Below are positions 17,338 to 26,585 of a stretch of 64,000 bases of DNA, piece by piece (positions within the stretch are counted from its first letter, which is position 1; every line of letters begins with the position of its first letter). The notes beneath the pieces were generated by a model. It was given only the letters and a program-made list of their open reading frames with translations, made no database searches and had not been told where the DNA came from. Position numbers and translations under genes: made by a program. Source of the stretch: JBLWXV01 sp048267245 (lineage in GTDB: Bacteria > Bdellovibrionota > Bacteriovoracia > Bacteriovoracales > Bacteriovoracaceae); NCBI GenBank assembly GCA_048267245.1, contig JBLWXV010000002.1, positions 744,001 to 808,000 on the forward strand, read 5' to 3'.

Positions 17338-17451
17338 GATTCCTTCCTTGATAATGAAAACAAATTTAATCTAATCTTCTTAAAAGGCGAGGGCCTTCGT
17401 CAACTTACTCACTTTGAGAACAAAGCAAAGTTAACTAATGTTAGGAATCGC

Positions 17452-17481
17452 TTGCTACGCAATGAGGCAAGTCGCTACAAT
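17452..17481 (+). promoter_or_regulatory. sigma70-type promoter of the FMN reductase gene
   Basis: TTGCTA at 17452-17457, an 18-base spacer and TACAAT at 17476-17481 form a plausible promoter. It places the transcript start near 17488 and supports the ATG at 17515 as the true start, since the alternative TTG falls in the -35 box. Confidence 0.5.
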
Positions 17482-17514
17482 GAACTTTTTATTCATTCTT
17501 TTGGGAGAATATCG

Positions 17515-18024
17515 ATGAGTGAAATCCTTTTGGTCAGTGCAACAAAGGGCAATAATTATAAACTCGCGCAAAGTATAAAGCAGATTTGTGATGAGATTGG
17601 GCAAGGGGCCCGAGTGATCTCGCTAGAAGATTACCCGCTCCCTCTCTACACTCCCTCTGAAGAAGTTAAGGGAACTCCAAAGGAGGCAAAGGACTTGGCC
17701 CTGGAGCTTTCAAATGCCCGCGCTGTGATTTGGCTCTCACCAGAATACAACGGCACCATGGCCCCCATTGTTAACAATGCTATTGCCTGGGTCAGTCGCA
17801 GCAGTGAAGATTGGCGCGCGGCTTTTAATGGAAAATTTACAGTTGTGGCCACTCACTCTGGGGGCGGCGGCTTTAAAGTTGTTGAGGCGATGCGCTTACA
17901 GTTGCAGCACTTGGGAGCTATCGTGCTGCCAAGAACTATCATGACTACTTTTCAGAAAATTCTAAATCCTGAATCGGCCAAAGAAATTCTGGCGCAATTG
18001 TGTGAGCTTACGAAGAGGAACTAG
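17515..18024 (+). CDS. NAD(P)H-dependent FMN reductase (flavodoxin-like fold)
   Basis: This 169-residue protein belongs to the NADPH-dependent FMN reductase family, which also covers azo-, quinone and chromate reductases. The FMN phosphate loop is SATKGNNYKLA at the N-terminus, and the family signature SPEYNGTMAPIVNNAIAW is in the middle. The ATG at 17515 has GGGAGA upstream and a promoter in place. The physiological substrate cannot be assigned from sequence. The stop overlaps the stop of the convergent acidic protein gene as CTAG. Confidence 0.85.
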   Translation: MSEILLVSATKGNNYKLAQSIKQICDEIGQGARVISLEDYPLPLYTPSEEVKGTPKEAKDLALELSNARAVIWLSPEYNGTMAPIVNNAIAWVSRSSEDWRAAFNGKFTVVATHSGGGGFKVVEAMRLQLQHLGAIVLPRTIMTTFQKILNPESAKEILAQLCELTKRN

Positions 18025-18326
18025 TAGTCCTCTTCGTATGAGTCGAGCTGATCCATGCGATCGTCTTGAGCATTGTTAAAATCTTTCAGCGCTTCTGAAG
18101 GTGTGCTTGGTCCAGCATTGTCATAGACGGGCGCATCTTCAGATTGAGGAATATATTCTTCTGTGTCGGCCGGTGGTGCTGCTTCGTCATAGTAGTCATC
18201 AGCGGCTTGGGCCGGGCGGGACTCTGGTTCATAGTAGTCACCATCATCCATGACATCGTCTTGGGCAAAGGACTGAGTGAGAGTGCCGAGTAGGACAAGA
18301 GACAGAAGGAGAGCTAGTTTTTTCAT
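18021..18326 (-). CDS. small secreted acidic protein
   Basis: The 101-residue product starts with a textbook signal peptide (MKKLALLLSLVLLGTLTQSFAQ). The mature part is low-complexity and strongly acidic: repeated DDY/DYY/EY clusters with Pro and Ala, ending DSYEEDY. It has no cysteine and no recognisable fold, so it is likely disordered. Tyr-Asp clusters can bind metals or basic surfaces, which is only a suggestion. The ATG at 18326 is chosen because it directly begins the signal. An in-frame ATG six codons upstream would spoil it. Confidence 0.65.
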   Translation of the reverse strand: MKKLALLLSLVLLGTLTQSFAQDDVMDDGDYYEPESRPAQAADDYYDEAAPPADTEEYIPQSEDAPVYDNAGPSTPSEALKDFNNAQDDRMDQLDSYEEDY

Positions 18327-18487
18327 AGGTATTCCAATGGACATTTAAATTGCGCTAGAGCTTGCGTATCTCGATTATGACGCAGGCTCAATGTTTTCCT
18401 TTGACCATTATATCCACCTTGGCGGCGACGTCTAGCTTTTCACACACCGCATGGGACAAAGGGGTGAAATCACGATAATCTTGCCCC

Positions 18488-19489
18488 ATGAATAGTATTA
18501 AGACACAAGAAAAAAACGGTTATACCCTGATCGGTTTGGCGAGAGCGCAAAAGCTCAACGCCCTCAATGAAGAGATGGTTGTGGGGCTGCGAGAGAGTGT
18601 GCTTGCTGCCAGAAACGGGCCGGTTATTCTCTATGGTGATTGTGAGCGGGCCTTCTGTGCTGGCGGCGATGTCGCTGCCGTGGTGAGTGGTGGACCAGAT
18701 GTGGAGCCCACCTTTTTTGCCCAAGAGTACCAAGCCGATCTCTCCCTCTGGGGCATTTCAGATCGCCTGAGCACATTGGGTCACGGCGTGGTGATGGGCG
18801 GAGGACTTGGACTCTTTGCCAGTGCTCGCCAGCGTATTGTCTCAGAAACTACCCTGGCAGCAATGCCTGAAGTTACGATTGGATTCTTTCCCGATGTGGC
18901 CAGTCACTATTTCCTAAGGCTCTACGCCGGAGATGAAGTCGCTCTCTTTATGGCGCTCACAGGTGCTAGGTTAAATGCTAAAGAGCTGATTGAAACAAAG
19001 ATCGCCACTCACTTTCTTCACAACACTATGATGAAGCAGTTGCAAGAGCGACCTGAGCTTCTTCTAGAGCTCGATCAGATGAGTGCGGAATATAAGGGGC
19101 AAACTCACTATAAAAGTTTGGATAATAATCTTGGTCGCTACAAAAAGGAAATTCGAGAATTTCTCTCACTTGCGAGTATTGAGAAAATGAATGAGTGGGC
19201 AAGGGATTACTTGACCTCTAATGAAAAAGGGTGGCTCGTTCAGTGTATGAAAATTTTTATTGAGGGGAGTGATCTTTCAAAATATCTAAGCTTGAAACTT
19301 TTCACTCGTCCTCGCTCAAACAGCGCTGATGAAGCGTTTGAACTCGATTTGCGAATTGCCCAGTGGCTCTACCGCGCGCCAGATTTTAGAGAAGGTGTCA
19401 GAGCACTACTTGTGGATAAAGATAAGAATCCAAAGTGGAGTGAACTCACTAGCGAATATAAAGATCAAATCGATGAACTTTTAAAATAG
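18488..19489 (+). CDS. 3-hydroxyisobutyryl-CoA hydrolase-like crotonase
   Basis: This 333-residue crotonase-superfamily enzyme has the features of the hydrolase subgroup: ERAFCAGGDVAAV, the oxyanion glycines in GHGVVMGGGLGLFA, and MPEVTIGFFPDVASHYFL, in which the Glu and Asp act in thioester hydrolysis. The C-terminal half is longer than in hydratases, as expected for HIBCH. In valine breakdown it releases CoA from 3-hydroxyisobutyryl-CoA, but the exact substrate here is inferred. It is followed eight bases later by an enoyl-CoA hydratase gene. Confidence 0.85.
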   Translation: MNSIKTQEKNGYTLIGLARAQKLNALNEEMVVGLRESVLAARNGPVILYGDCERAFCAGGDVAAVVSGGPDVEPTFFAQEYQADLSLWGISDRLSTLGHGVVMGGGLGLFASARQRIVSETTLAAMPEVTIGFFPDVASHYFLRLYAGDEVALFMALTGARLNAKELIETKIATHFLHNTMMKQLQERPELLLELDQMSAEYKGQTHYKSLDNNLGRYKKEIREFLSLASIEKMNEWARDYLTSNEKGWLVQCMKIFIEGSDLSKYLSLKLFTRPRSNSADEAFELDLRIAQWLYRAPDFREGVRALLVDKDKNPKWSELTSEYKDQIDELLK

Positions 19490-19497
19490 GAACTCAA

Positions 19498-20292
19498 ATG
19501 AAGACAACTTACGAGACTTTAAATGTAGAAACTCAAGGTAAAGTGGTGACTATCACTGTTAACCGCCCTAAGGCCCTCAATGCTCTTAGCATTCAAGTTC
19601 TCACCGAACTCAAGGAATTGCTCACGGAGCTCAATACTTCAGACTTTAATTACACTGGAGTGATTCTCACAGGAGAGGGTGAGCGCGCCTTTATTGCAGG
19701 AGCTGATATTAAGGCGATGGAAGATATGGATAGCACCAGCGCTGATAACTTTTGCAAGCTAGGCCAAGACGTCTCTCTCTTGTTTGAAAAACTTCCAATT
19801 CCAGTGATTGCCTGTGTGAATGGCTTTGCCCTAGGTGGTGGTTGTGAGATGGCCATGAGCTGTGACTTTATCTACGCCACAGAAAATTCAATTTTTGGCC
19901 AGCCAGAAGTTAACTTAGGTCTCATCCCAGGCTTTGGTGGAACGCAAAGACTCGTTCGCTTTGTTGGGGCGCCAAGGGCCAAGGAACTGATCTATAGCGG
20001 TCGCAACGTAAAGTCTGATGAGGCCGTAAAAATTGGACTTATTCAAAGACTCTTTAGTTCTAAAGATGAAATGATGACAGCCGCCAGAGAAACTTTGGCC
20101 TTGATTGGCACAAAGTCGCCACTCATTGTTTCAAAGTGCAAGGAAGTGATTTGCGCTGGAGAGTATGAGAGTATTGAGAGTGGTCTCGATTTAGAGCGCA
20201 CGGCATTTTCATGGTGCTTTGGAACTGAGGATATGAAAGAGGGGGTGCGCGCCTTTATTGAAAAGCGCGCTCCAGATTTTAAAGGTCGCTAG
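19498..20292 (+). CDS. enoyl-CoA hydratase (crotonase)
   Basis: A short-chain enoyl-CoA hydratase of 264 residues. The oxyanion-hole segment is GERAFIAGADIKAM and VNGFALGGGCEMAMSCDF, whose Glu is the first catalytic acid, and GQPEVNLGLIPGFGGTQRL carries the second Glu. Both catalytic residues are present, so hydration of 2-enoyl-CoA in beta-oxidation or branched-chain amino-acid breakdown is expected. It forms a two-gene operon with the preceding hydrolase-like gene. Its stop overlaps that of the convergent DUF2489-like gene as CTAG. Confidence 0.9.
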   Translation: MKTTYETLNVETQGKVVTITVNRPKALNALSIQVLTELKELLTELNTSDFNYTGVILTGEGERAFIAGADIKAMEDMDSTSADNFCKLGQDVSLLFEKLPIPVIACVNGFALGGGCEMAMSCDFIYATENSIFGQPEVNLGLIPGFGGTQRLVRFVGAPRAKELIYSGRNVKSDEAVKIGLIQRLFSSKDEMMTAARETLALIGTKSPLIVSKCKEVICAGEYESIESGLDLERTAFSWCFGTEDMKEGVRAFIEKRAPDFKGR

Positions 20293-20759
20293 AGCTTAGT
20301 TCTTCTCTTTAATGGCCAGGGCGACTCTTTTAAATGTTTGAGAAGCTCCTGGCATCCCTCTTCCAATTTTTTCTGATAGCGATCTTCAATTGCAAAGCGC
20401 AAGCGATCTTGTCTCGTTGCCTCTTGAAGCGAGAGAGCATTTCTCGCTTCGAGCGTATCAAAGACTTTAATTTCATCATACATTAAGTGAAAGACCTGCA
20501 TGGGGGCAGGTCTGAGCTCACCAATCGGCCAGTAAATTTCAAGCAGCTTATAAATGCGAAGACAGGCCTCTGCAGCTTCAACTTGCCCCTGTAGAAAAGC
20601 ACTGGCGATGATCTGCAAACTCTCAGGGACGTTCTCTTTAACAATGATCATCGGGTTGGTGAGGTTCTGATAGCGCTTCCAGGCAAACCAAGCGGCGATG
20701 CCAAGGAGAAAGCATAGCGAGTAAACAATATAAATGAGTGTTGTTTGTTCCATATTCAT
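20289..20759 (-). CDS. DUF2489-like membrane-anchored protein
   Basis: The 156-residue protein has one N-terminal membrane segment (about residues 7-26, IYIVYSLCFLLGIAAWFAW) and a helical cytoplasmic domain. The pattern AEACLRIYKLLEIYWP, then MQVFHLMYDEIKVFDTLEARNAL and a final charged helix, resembles DUF2489. That assignment is tentative. It is the last gene of the five-gene kinase/ABC operon and its ATG overlaps the permease stop (TAATG), so it may be an accessory subunit of that exporter. Confidence 0.7.
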   Translation of the reverse strand: MNMEQTTLIYIVYSLCFLLGIAAWFAWKRYQNLTNPMIIVKENVPESLQIIASAFLQGQVEAAEACLRIYKLLEIYWPIGELRPAPMQVFHLMYDEIKVFDTLEARNALSLQEATRQDRLRFAIEDRYQKKLEEGCQELLKHLKESPWPLKRRTKL

Positions 20760-21553
20760 TAGCTGCTGGCCGATTCGTAGTTCTTAAGTGCTAAGTTCCA
20801 TACCCATAGTAGTAGCGCAAAGAGGATAATAATGGCCACCACTACTAGAATAAGCAATGGCCAGGCACTGGGGTCATAGAGAAAGTGAACGGCAGGTGAT
20901 CCAATTAAAAGGAGTGGGATGGCCAGGGTGAGGACCTTGCGCGAGAGTCCGCCGTAGATAAAATCGGGCCAGCGGCTCAGCGTCTGCATCTGCATTCGAA
21001 GAAAGTTTATCCCCAGTCCCTCTTGGGTCCAAAACATGAGAGTGGAGACCAGGATTTCAATCACCGCAAGTAAGCAAAAGCCTAGCAAAATGAGAACGGG
21101 AAGTAGGGGCCACTGCCACCATAAAAGTGGAACTTGCTGGCCGTAGTAGATGAGCGCGCCCCAAATCACAAAGATATTGAGGAGCGAGCTCGGTCTAAAG
21201 TAGCGAAAGAATACTCCAAAGAGCGAGTGAATTGGCCTTAGAAGGACAAAGTCTAATTGACCGGTTCGCAGCTGAAGCGAGAGCTCCCAGAAAGACTCTG
21301 AGAGAAAGGTCATATGCAAGTGATCGATGGCAAGCATGAAAGTGATGAAAAAGAGCAGTTGCTCTCGGTTCCAAGGGCCAATCATTGCCACGTGATTGTA
21401 GATAATTTCCACACTTGAAATTGCTGAAAAATAAAAGGTGAGGTCCATAATGATGAGCAATAGGAAACTTGCTCTAAAGGACATCGCCATCGTTGTTGAG
21501 GTACTGACAAACCCCCAGTAGGTATTGAGGTAGTGAAAAATCGTCTTCTTCAT
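20759..21553 (-). CDS. ABC-2 type exporter permease (COG3694-like)
   Basis: An integral membrane protein of 264 residues with about six hydrophobic segments, opening with a short amphipathic helix. The motif SLQLRTGQLDFVLLRPIHSLF near residue 95 is typical of the COG3694 permeases that pair with COG4587 permeases and COG4586 ATPases. The next two upstream genes here are exactly those partners. The substrate of this three-part exporter is not established. The gene overlaps both neighbours by one base. Confidence 0.82.
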   Translation of the reverse strand: MKKTIFHYLNTYWGFVSTSTTMAMSFRASFLLLIIMDLTFYFSAISSVEIIYNHVAMIGPWNREQLLFFITFMLAIDHLHMTFLSESFWELSLQLRTGQLDFVLLRPIHSLFGVFFRYFRPSSLLNIFVIWGALIYYGQQVPLLWWQWPLLPVLILLGFCLLAVIEILVSTLMFWTQEGLGINFLRMQMQTLSRWPDFIYGGLSRKVLTLAIPLLLIGSPAVHFLYDPSAWPLLILVVVAIIILFALLLWVWNLALKNYESASS

Positions 21554-22368
21554 TACATACCCGCCGCGGTGTAGAGTTTAATTCCCCTGCGCCAAATTCC
21601 CTTATTAATAAAGATAAAGATGATCGTCCAACTCGCGATCATCAAAATACCTTTTGTGAGAGAGACCTCCGCCCCCATGAAGAGCTTAATGGGGTAGTAG
21701 GTGAGGTAGGGAAAGGGCGTAAAGTCGAGAATCTTCTGCGCCCACTCTGGAAAGAGATCAATGGGAATGATGGCGCCAGAGAGAAAGGTCGAGAGGAGCT
21801 GGAGCATGACTCGCAAGATCCAAGTCTCCTCAAGCCAAAAGCCAAGGAGCCCAGTGAAAAATTGTAGCGAGAACCAAAAGCAACTCACAATGAGGCAAAA
21901 GCCGTAGCCAAGTAAGATAACTTCTAAACTTGGAAGCGCGACCAGACCAGTTAGAGAGAAGCAAAAAAGCGTGACACCTGTTACTAGAATTTGAAGTAGC
22001 TCAAAGGCAATAAAGTTTGCGGTGTGAAATTCCCAGAAATTAAAAGGGTAGATCAGATAGGTTGAGATTTTTCCCATGCGGATATCTTCAGCAAGATTCA
22101 TGGCCGCGTGGCCTTGGGTGAGAAGACCAACCACGAGGGCAAAGCCGTGGTAGGTAAGCATGCTGGAGAGGTCGTAATTGCCAATGGTCATCTTTGATGC
22201 CTCTTCGCTTGAAGGGGTCATAAAGATAGCGCTCCACAATTGATACTTAATAAAGAAGAAGACGAGTGCAGGGCCAAGCACTTGGAGCAGAAAATTTAGG
22301 CGATAGGTTGTGTACTTGGTCCAACAGACTTTAATGGTCTGAAGCCACTTCATCAGATAGAGCTTCAC
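21553..22368 (-). CDS. ABC-2 type exporter permease (COG4587-like)
   Basis: A second six-segment permease of 271 residues. The loop LAEDIRMGKISTYLIYPFNF corresponds to the RTGQLDFVLLRP loop of the partner permease, which supports a heterodimer. It overlaps the ATPase gene by four bases (ATGA) and the next permease by one base, so subunits are probably made in fixed ratio. The C-terminus ends with a basic tail after the last segment. Confidence 0.82.
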   Translation of the reverse strand: MKLYLMKWLQTIKVCWTKYTTYRLNFLLQVLGPALVFFFIKYQLWSAIFMTPSSEEASKMTIGNYDLSSMLTYHGFALVVGLLTQGHAAMNLAEDIRMGKISTYLIYPFNFWEFHTANFIAFELLQILVTGVTLFCFSLTGLVALPSLEVILLGYGFCLIVSCFWFSLQFFTGLLGFWLEETWILRVMLQLLSTFLSGAIIPIDLFPEWAQKILDFTPFPYLTYYPIKLFMGAEVSLTKGILMIASWTIIFIFINKGIWRRGIKLYTAAGM

Positions 22369-23363
22369 GATGGGCGTCTCTGCATAATTTCAGGGTTTTC
22401 CATGAGAGTTTTCATTACTCTCTCAATTGGCATTTTCTCCGTTTGAAACTCAGTGACGGGAGCAAACTTGAGAATCTCAAGGGAGATATCTCGCAAAATT
22501 TCTTCTGGAACGCGCAACTCAACTTGGGTCTGTTCCTGATTCCACTTGGCATCATAGCGCTTCCAAATTTCGGCCTCTGGGTTTTGAGCTGAATCAAATT
22601 GAAAGCTCACGCACTTCTCATTTCCAAGGATGCGCTCAAAATCGCGCAGTGGTCCGTCAAAGGCTTTCTCTCCCTTCATAATTAAGACCAGGCGATCGCA
22701 AAGTGCTTGGACGTCGGCCATGTAGTGAGAGGTGATAATAATTGTGGCTTCGTGAGTGCGGTGGTAGTCGAGAACAAACTCCCGAATGCTCTCCTGCGCG
22801 AGAAGATCTAGTCCGATTGTGGGTTCATCGAGAAAAATTACTTCAGGTGAGTGCAGAAGGCTCGCCATCAATTCCATTTTCATGCGCTCTCCAAGAGAGA
22901 GCTTTCGGATTTGAACTTGCAAAAGATCTTCAACATTTAACATCGAAGACATTCTTTCAATTCGCTCTTTAAAGGCCGGTGTCGGAATTTCGTAAAAGCG
23001 TTGAAGCAATTCAAAGGAGTCCATGGCGGGAATGTCCCACCACAATTGCGATTTCTGACCCATGACGAGGGCAATCTTTTGACGAAAGATTTTCTCTCTC
23101 TTGCTCGGGATGTGACCGGCAACTGTGAGTTCTCCACTGCTTGGGACCACAATTCCCGTAAGCATTTTCATGAGCGTTGTCTTGCCAGCACCATTGGGAC
23201 CAAGCAGTCCAACGATCTCTCCCTTTTTAATCTCGAGATCAAAATCTTGAACAGCACTTTTAATATTGTACTCGCGCTTAAAGAGTCCCTTGAGAGAGCC
23301 AGCGACTCCTGGCTCCTTTTTATACGAGCGAAAATTCTTACTAAGTTGGTTCGTCTTTATCAT
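22365..23363 (-). CDS. ABC exporter ATPase (COG4586-like)
   Basis: An ABC nucleotide-binding subunit of 332 residues. Walker A is GLLGPNGAGKTT, the Q-loop lies around VMGQKSQLWWDIPA, the signature is LSLGERMKMEL, Walker B is VIFLDEPTIGLD, and the switch His is in IITSHYM. The N-terminal lead with SLKGLFKREY and the WWD after the Q-loop are typical of COG4586 ATPases. A C-terminal domain of about 90 residues is probably regulatory. It is translationally coupled to the kinase gene upstream (TAATG). Confidence 0.9.
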   Translation of the reverse strand: MIKTNQLSKNFRSYKKEPGVAGSLKGLFKREYNIKSAVQDFDLEIKKGEIVGLLGPNGAGKTTLMKMLTGIVVPSSGELTVAGHIPSKREKIFRQKIALVMGQKSQLWWDIPAMDSFELLQRFYEIPTPAFKERIERMSSMLNVEDLLQVQIRKLSLGERMKMELMASLLHSPEVIFLDEPTIGLDLLAQESIREFVLDYHRTHEATIIITSHYMADVQALCDRLVLIMKGEKAFDGPLRDFERILGNEKCVSFQFDSAQNPEAEIWKRYDAKWNQEQTQVELRVPEEILRDISLEILKFAPVTEFQTEKMPIERVMKTLMENPEIMQRRPS

Positions 23364-24628
23364 TAGCTTCTCTTGAATTCGATTTTAAAGCATGCTCCTG
23401 CACCATTGTCTGGCATGAGGGTAATCTCAGCTTGATGACGGCGCAAAATTGCTTGGGTGATCGCAAGTCCTAGACCTGTCCCTTCACCTTGTTCTTTTGT
23501 CGTGAAGAAGGGGTCAAAGATTTTTACTTCATTTTCTGGTTTAATACCTGGCCCATTATCTGTGTAGATGAGGGTGAGGATATTGCCTTCTTTTTTGAGG
23601 TTCAGTTTGATTGAGGCATTGGCCTGACCCTTAAGAGCGTGTAGACCATTGTCGACCAGGTTGAGAATACACTGGAGGAGATCTTCGCCAGGGACAGGTA
23701 TTGGTTCGTGAAGATATTCACTCGGTCCGGTGAGGACAACCTTTCCCTGTGCTAGGCGTGGCCCATAAAAGAGTCGCACTTGAGAGATGATCCAGCTAAG
23801 TGTGCAACTGCCGTGGCCAACCTTCTGTGGTTGATAGAGGTTTTTCAGTGTTTCAATAAATCGCTTTGAGCGAAAGATGGTGTCTTCCGAGATTTGAAGT
23901 TGCTTAATGGCAAGGTCGATCTGACCGGCGCGAAAATTCTCTCGCGCATTCTCAATCGCCATTTCAATCACTGTGAGGGGAGTGCCCATTTGGTGAGCGA
24001 TATTGGCGGTGAGTTCACCCATTGAGCGCAGACGCATATCGTGGATTGAGCGCTCGCGCTCTCCGGAGAGCAGTCTCTTTTCAACTTTTCTTTGCGAGTG
24101 AGCGACGATGAGTATTCCAGAAACGCTTGTGAGGTAGATGATTGGGCCCACCACAAATTCTAGGCTAATGCTATTTCCTAGAAATGGAAGTAGTAGAACG
24201 AAGCCAATAGAAATCACTGAGATCCAAACACTAGTAGAGAGCTTGCCATAGAGATAGCTCACTAAGAGTGGCAAAATTAGCATGGGCGTGGCCGAGAAGA
24301 AGACTCCTGGACTTGGGTCGATGAATATTGTCACCATAACAGAGAGAGTGCAGATGAAGCCAAAAATACCAGCGGCTTCACGATAACTTTTACTATTGGC
24401 AAGATAGAGTGCGTAGAGCGAGCACAATATCCAGAGAATTGTACTGCAAGACAGGAGTATTTGATGCGAACTCTTCCCTGGAAGCAGTAGGCTTGCCGGT
24501 AGTGAGAAGAGTAGGATCGTGCAGTAAATTGAAATAATTACAGAGAGCGTGCGTGAGCGCAGCTTCTCCTCGGGAAGATTGAGGTCTCGGGCGGAAAATA
24601 CCGATTCAATTAAGGCACTAATTTTCAA
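23363..24628 (-). CDS. membrane sensor histidine kinase
   Basis: A 421-residue kinase with about six membrane segments in residues 28-178 and no large periplasmic domain, so it probably senses within or near the membrane. The DHp motif is TANIAHQMGTPLTVI (H212). The ATPase domain has N323/N327, DNGPGI at D357 and GEGTGLGLAIT. It heads the operon with the ABC exporter, and no response-regulator gene is near. Kinases next to exporters often report on the transporter or its substrate, which is inference here. Confidence 0.9.
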   Translation of the reverse strand: MKISALIESVFSARDLNLPEEKLRSRTLSVIISIYCTILLFSLPASLLLPGKSSHQILLSCSTILWILCSLYALYLANSKSYREAAGIFGFICTLSVMVTIFIDPSPGVFFSATPMLILPLLVSYLYGKLSTSVWISVISIGFVLLLPFLGNSISLEFVVGPIIYLTSVSGILIVAHSQRKVEKRLLSGERERSIHDMRLRSMGELTANIAHQMGTPLTVIEMAIENARENFRAGQIDLAIKQLQISEDTIFRSKRFIETLKNLYQPQKVGHGSCTLSWIISQVRLFYGPRLAQGKVVLTGPSEYLHEPIPVPGEDLLQCILNLVDNGLHALKGQANASIKLNLKKEGNILTLIYTDNGPGIKPENEVKIFDPFFTTKEQGEGTGLGLAITQAILRRHQAEITLMPDNGAGACFKIEFKRS

Positions 24629-24757
24629 AGGATCCCCAGAGAGTGTTTGTTTGAGTGGGCTATCTTAATCCTTTCTGTTGGAATCGAAAAGATTACATGT
24701 GCAGCGCGCAATTAGGTCTTTTGTGATAGAAAGGATGGGACATAGGGAGAATGCTCG

Positions 24758-24892
24758 TTGAAAGAATTTCTGATGCCCATCCTTTTATTGATATTATTTG
24801 TCTCGCTCTTGGCCGGCGCTGATGCCGCTGGCAATAAGTCTAAGAAATCGCATAAACCAACTAGTGGAAAGCGAAGCTACCTAAAGTACTAA
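24758..24892 (+). CDS. small secreted peptide (44 aa), TTG start
   Basis: The frame from TTG at 24758 encodes MKEFLMPILLLILFVSLL-type sequence followed by AGADAAG, a clear Sec signal peptide with cleavage after ADA. A 20-residue very basic tail follows (NKSKKSHKPTSGKRSYLKY). An AGGGAGA ribosome site lies seven bases before the TTG, and a methionine codon five residues in is an alternative start. The stop overlaps the convergent acyl-CoA dehydrogenase stop by four bases (CTAA), the same geometry as other gene pairs here. The mature peptide is only about 21 residues and its role is unknown. Confidence 0.6.
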   Translation: MKEFLMPILLLILFVSLLAGADAAGNKSKKSHKPTSGKRSYLKY

Positions 24893-26571
24893 CTTAGTAG
24901 CTTGCGATCCTCACTCTGCTGACTTTCATCAATAATGTCCATTTCTGCTTTGATGAGATCTTGGTACTTCCTTGCGAGGATTTGATCGCGTTCACTGGCG
25001 CCCTCTCTGGCCGAAAACTCGCAGAGTAGGGCGTAAGCCATCGTTTCACCCATAAAAAACGCTATTTCACGGGCGTTGCGCTCTAGGGCTTCTCTGGAAT
25101 TCTCGCTGAGCTCTTTGAGTGTCGCTGCTAGCGTTTGAATTCTCTTGTTGATGAGGGAGGCTTCAGTTGTTTTTAGCCCAAGCGAAATCTTCTTTAGGTA
25201 AGAAGTGTAGTGCTCCATCGCCGCTTCTTCACCTAAGGCGCGTAGGGTATCGAGACTGAGGACGTTGGTAGTCCCCTCCCAAATTGAGAAGACTTGAGAG
25301 TCTCTGAGGATGCGAGGAATGCCCGTATCTTCGATATATCCTGCCCCCCCAAAACCTTCAACCAATTCACTGGTCCAAATCATATTTCTCTTTGCCGTCA
25401 TTAGTTTGGATATTGGCGTGAGTAAGCGAAGCAGAGCAGAAGCCGCCTGGCGCTCACTCTGGGCAACATTCTTTGACTCGGAAATTCCAAGAAGTTCAGT
25501 GGTGAGGAAAGTCAGCATGAAAAGACCACTAAATTCTACTTCTGCCCGAGCGAGCATGCGCGAGTGAAGAGGCCAGTCGATGATCTTATTTTTAAAGGCT
25601 TCTCTTTTTTGAGAGTAGTCCTTAGAGAGATTGAGAATATTTCTAAAAGATCCGATGGTGGTGCAGGCGTTGTAAATTCTAGTGACGTTAAAGAGAGTTG
25701 CGATCGTTTTTACTCCCTCGTTACTTTGCCCGAGCAATGTGGCCGGGGTGCCGATGAGTTCAAGCTCAGCAGTGGGCAGGGCCTTTGTTCCCAATTTATC
25801 TTTGAGTCTCAGAACTCTAATATTATTGAGAGCACCTTTTTCATCTCTTAGACGAACGCAAAAAAGTGAGAGACCTCGACTTCCGCTTACGCTCTCTCCT
25901 TTGTCGTCAACAATTCGGGCAAGGGTCATGCACATTTGAGATGTCGTAGCTGAAGTAAACCACTTTACTCCATAAAGTTTCCACACTCCATTTTCCAAGC
26001 GCGCGATGGTCTCAGTTTGACCGACATCAGAGCCACCAGTTCTCTCGGTCATCCACTGACCTGAAGTCCAAAACTCGCTGGGGTCGCGACTGGTGATGTG
26101 ATCAAATCCGTCTTGAACTTCTTTGAAGTTATAAGTCTCAATGAGCTTGGCCGCGCCATCAGTCATCGCCAGGGGGCAGGTGTAAAAGGCACTGGCCGGG
26201 TGAAAGAGGTAGAGCTTTGCAAACTGGTGGAGGCGGTGAGAGGTTCTGCCATCTCGTTGGTAGCCAAGAGCGATTAAACCCTCCTGCGCTGAGATGGCAT
26301 CGAGTTTTTTCCACGCCTGTGAGGTTTTAATTTCATCAATGCGCTCGCCCCACGCCGAGTAGGGAATGTGAGTGGGAGGATTATTTTCGGCCTCAAGACC
26401 AAGCTCTCTAATTTCACTATCGATTCGCTTTGAGAAAGCACTTAGGTCTGCATGAGCTTCCCTAAATTCGCTCTCACTCATCTTAAAACGAAGGTAATTG
26501 CTAAGTAGCGGATCCCTTTCATAAGAGTTGCTCTCAACTGGACCTGGCTGAATAAATCCATTCTCACTCAT
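24889..26571 (-). CDS. acyl-CoA dehydrogenase family protein, AidB-like
   Basis: A 560-residue flavoprotein of the acyl-CoA dehydrogenase superfamily. The FAD/substrate loop SGQWMTERTGGSDVGQTE and the C-terminal EGFGGAGYIEDTGIPRILRDSQVFSIWEGT segment (given here in part) match the AidB-like branch with its extended N- and C-terminal domains. Members include short-chain dehydrogenases and DNA-damage-inducible AidB, and no residue seen here decides between them. It lies 14 bases downstream of a second acyl-CoA dehydrogenase gene on the same strand. Confidence 0.88.
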   Translation of the reverse strand: MSENGFIQPGPVESNSYERDPLLSNYLRFKMSESEFREAHADLSAFSKRIDSEIRELGLEAENNPPTHIPYSAWGERIDEIKTSQAWKKLDAISAQEGLIALGYQRDGRTSHRLHQFAKLYLFHPASAFYTCPLAMTDGAAKLIETYNFKEVQDGFDHITSRDPSEFWTSGQWMTERTGGSDVGQTETIARLENGVWKLYGVKWFTSATTSQMCMTLARIVDDKGESVSGSRGLSLFCVRLRDEKGALNNIRVLRLKDKLGTKALPTAELELIGTPATLLGQSNEGVKTIATLFNVTRIYNACTTIGSFRNILNLSKDYSQKREAFKNKIIDWPLHSRMLARAEVEFSGLFMLTFLTTELLGISESKNVAQSERQAASALLRLLTPISKLMTAKRNMIWTSELVEGFGGAGYIEDTGIPRILRDSQVFSIWEGTTNVLSLDTLRALGEEAAMEHYTSYLKKISLGLKTTEASLINKRIQTLAATLKELSENSREALERNAREIAFFMGETMAYALLCEFSAREGASERDQILARKYQDLIKAEMDIIDESQQSEDRKLLS

Positions 26572-26585
26572 CTCTTCCTCTCTTT

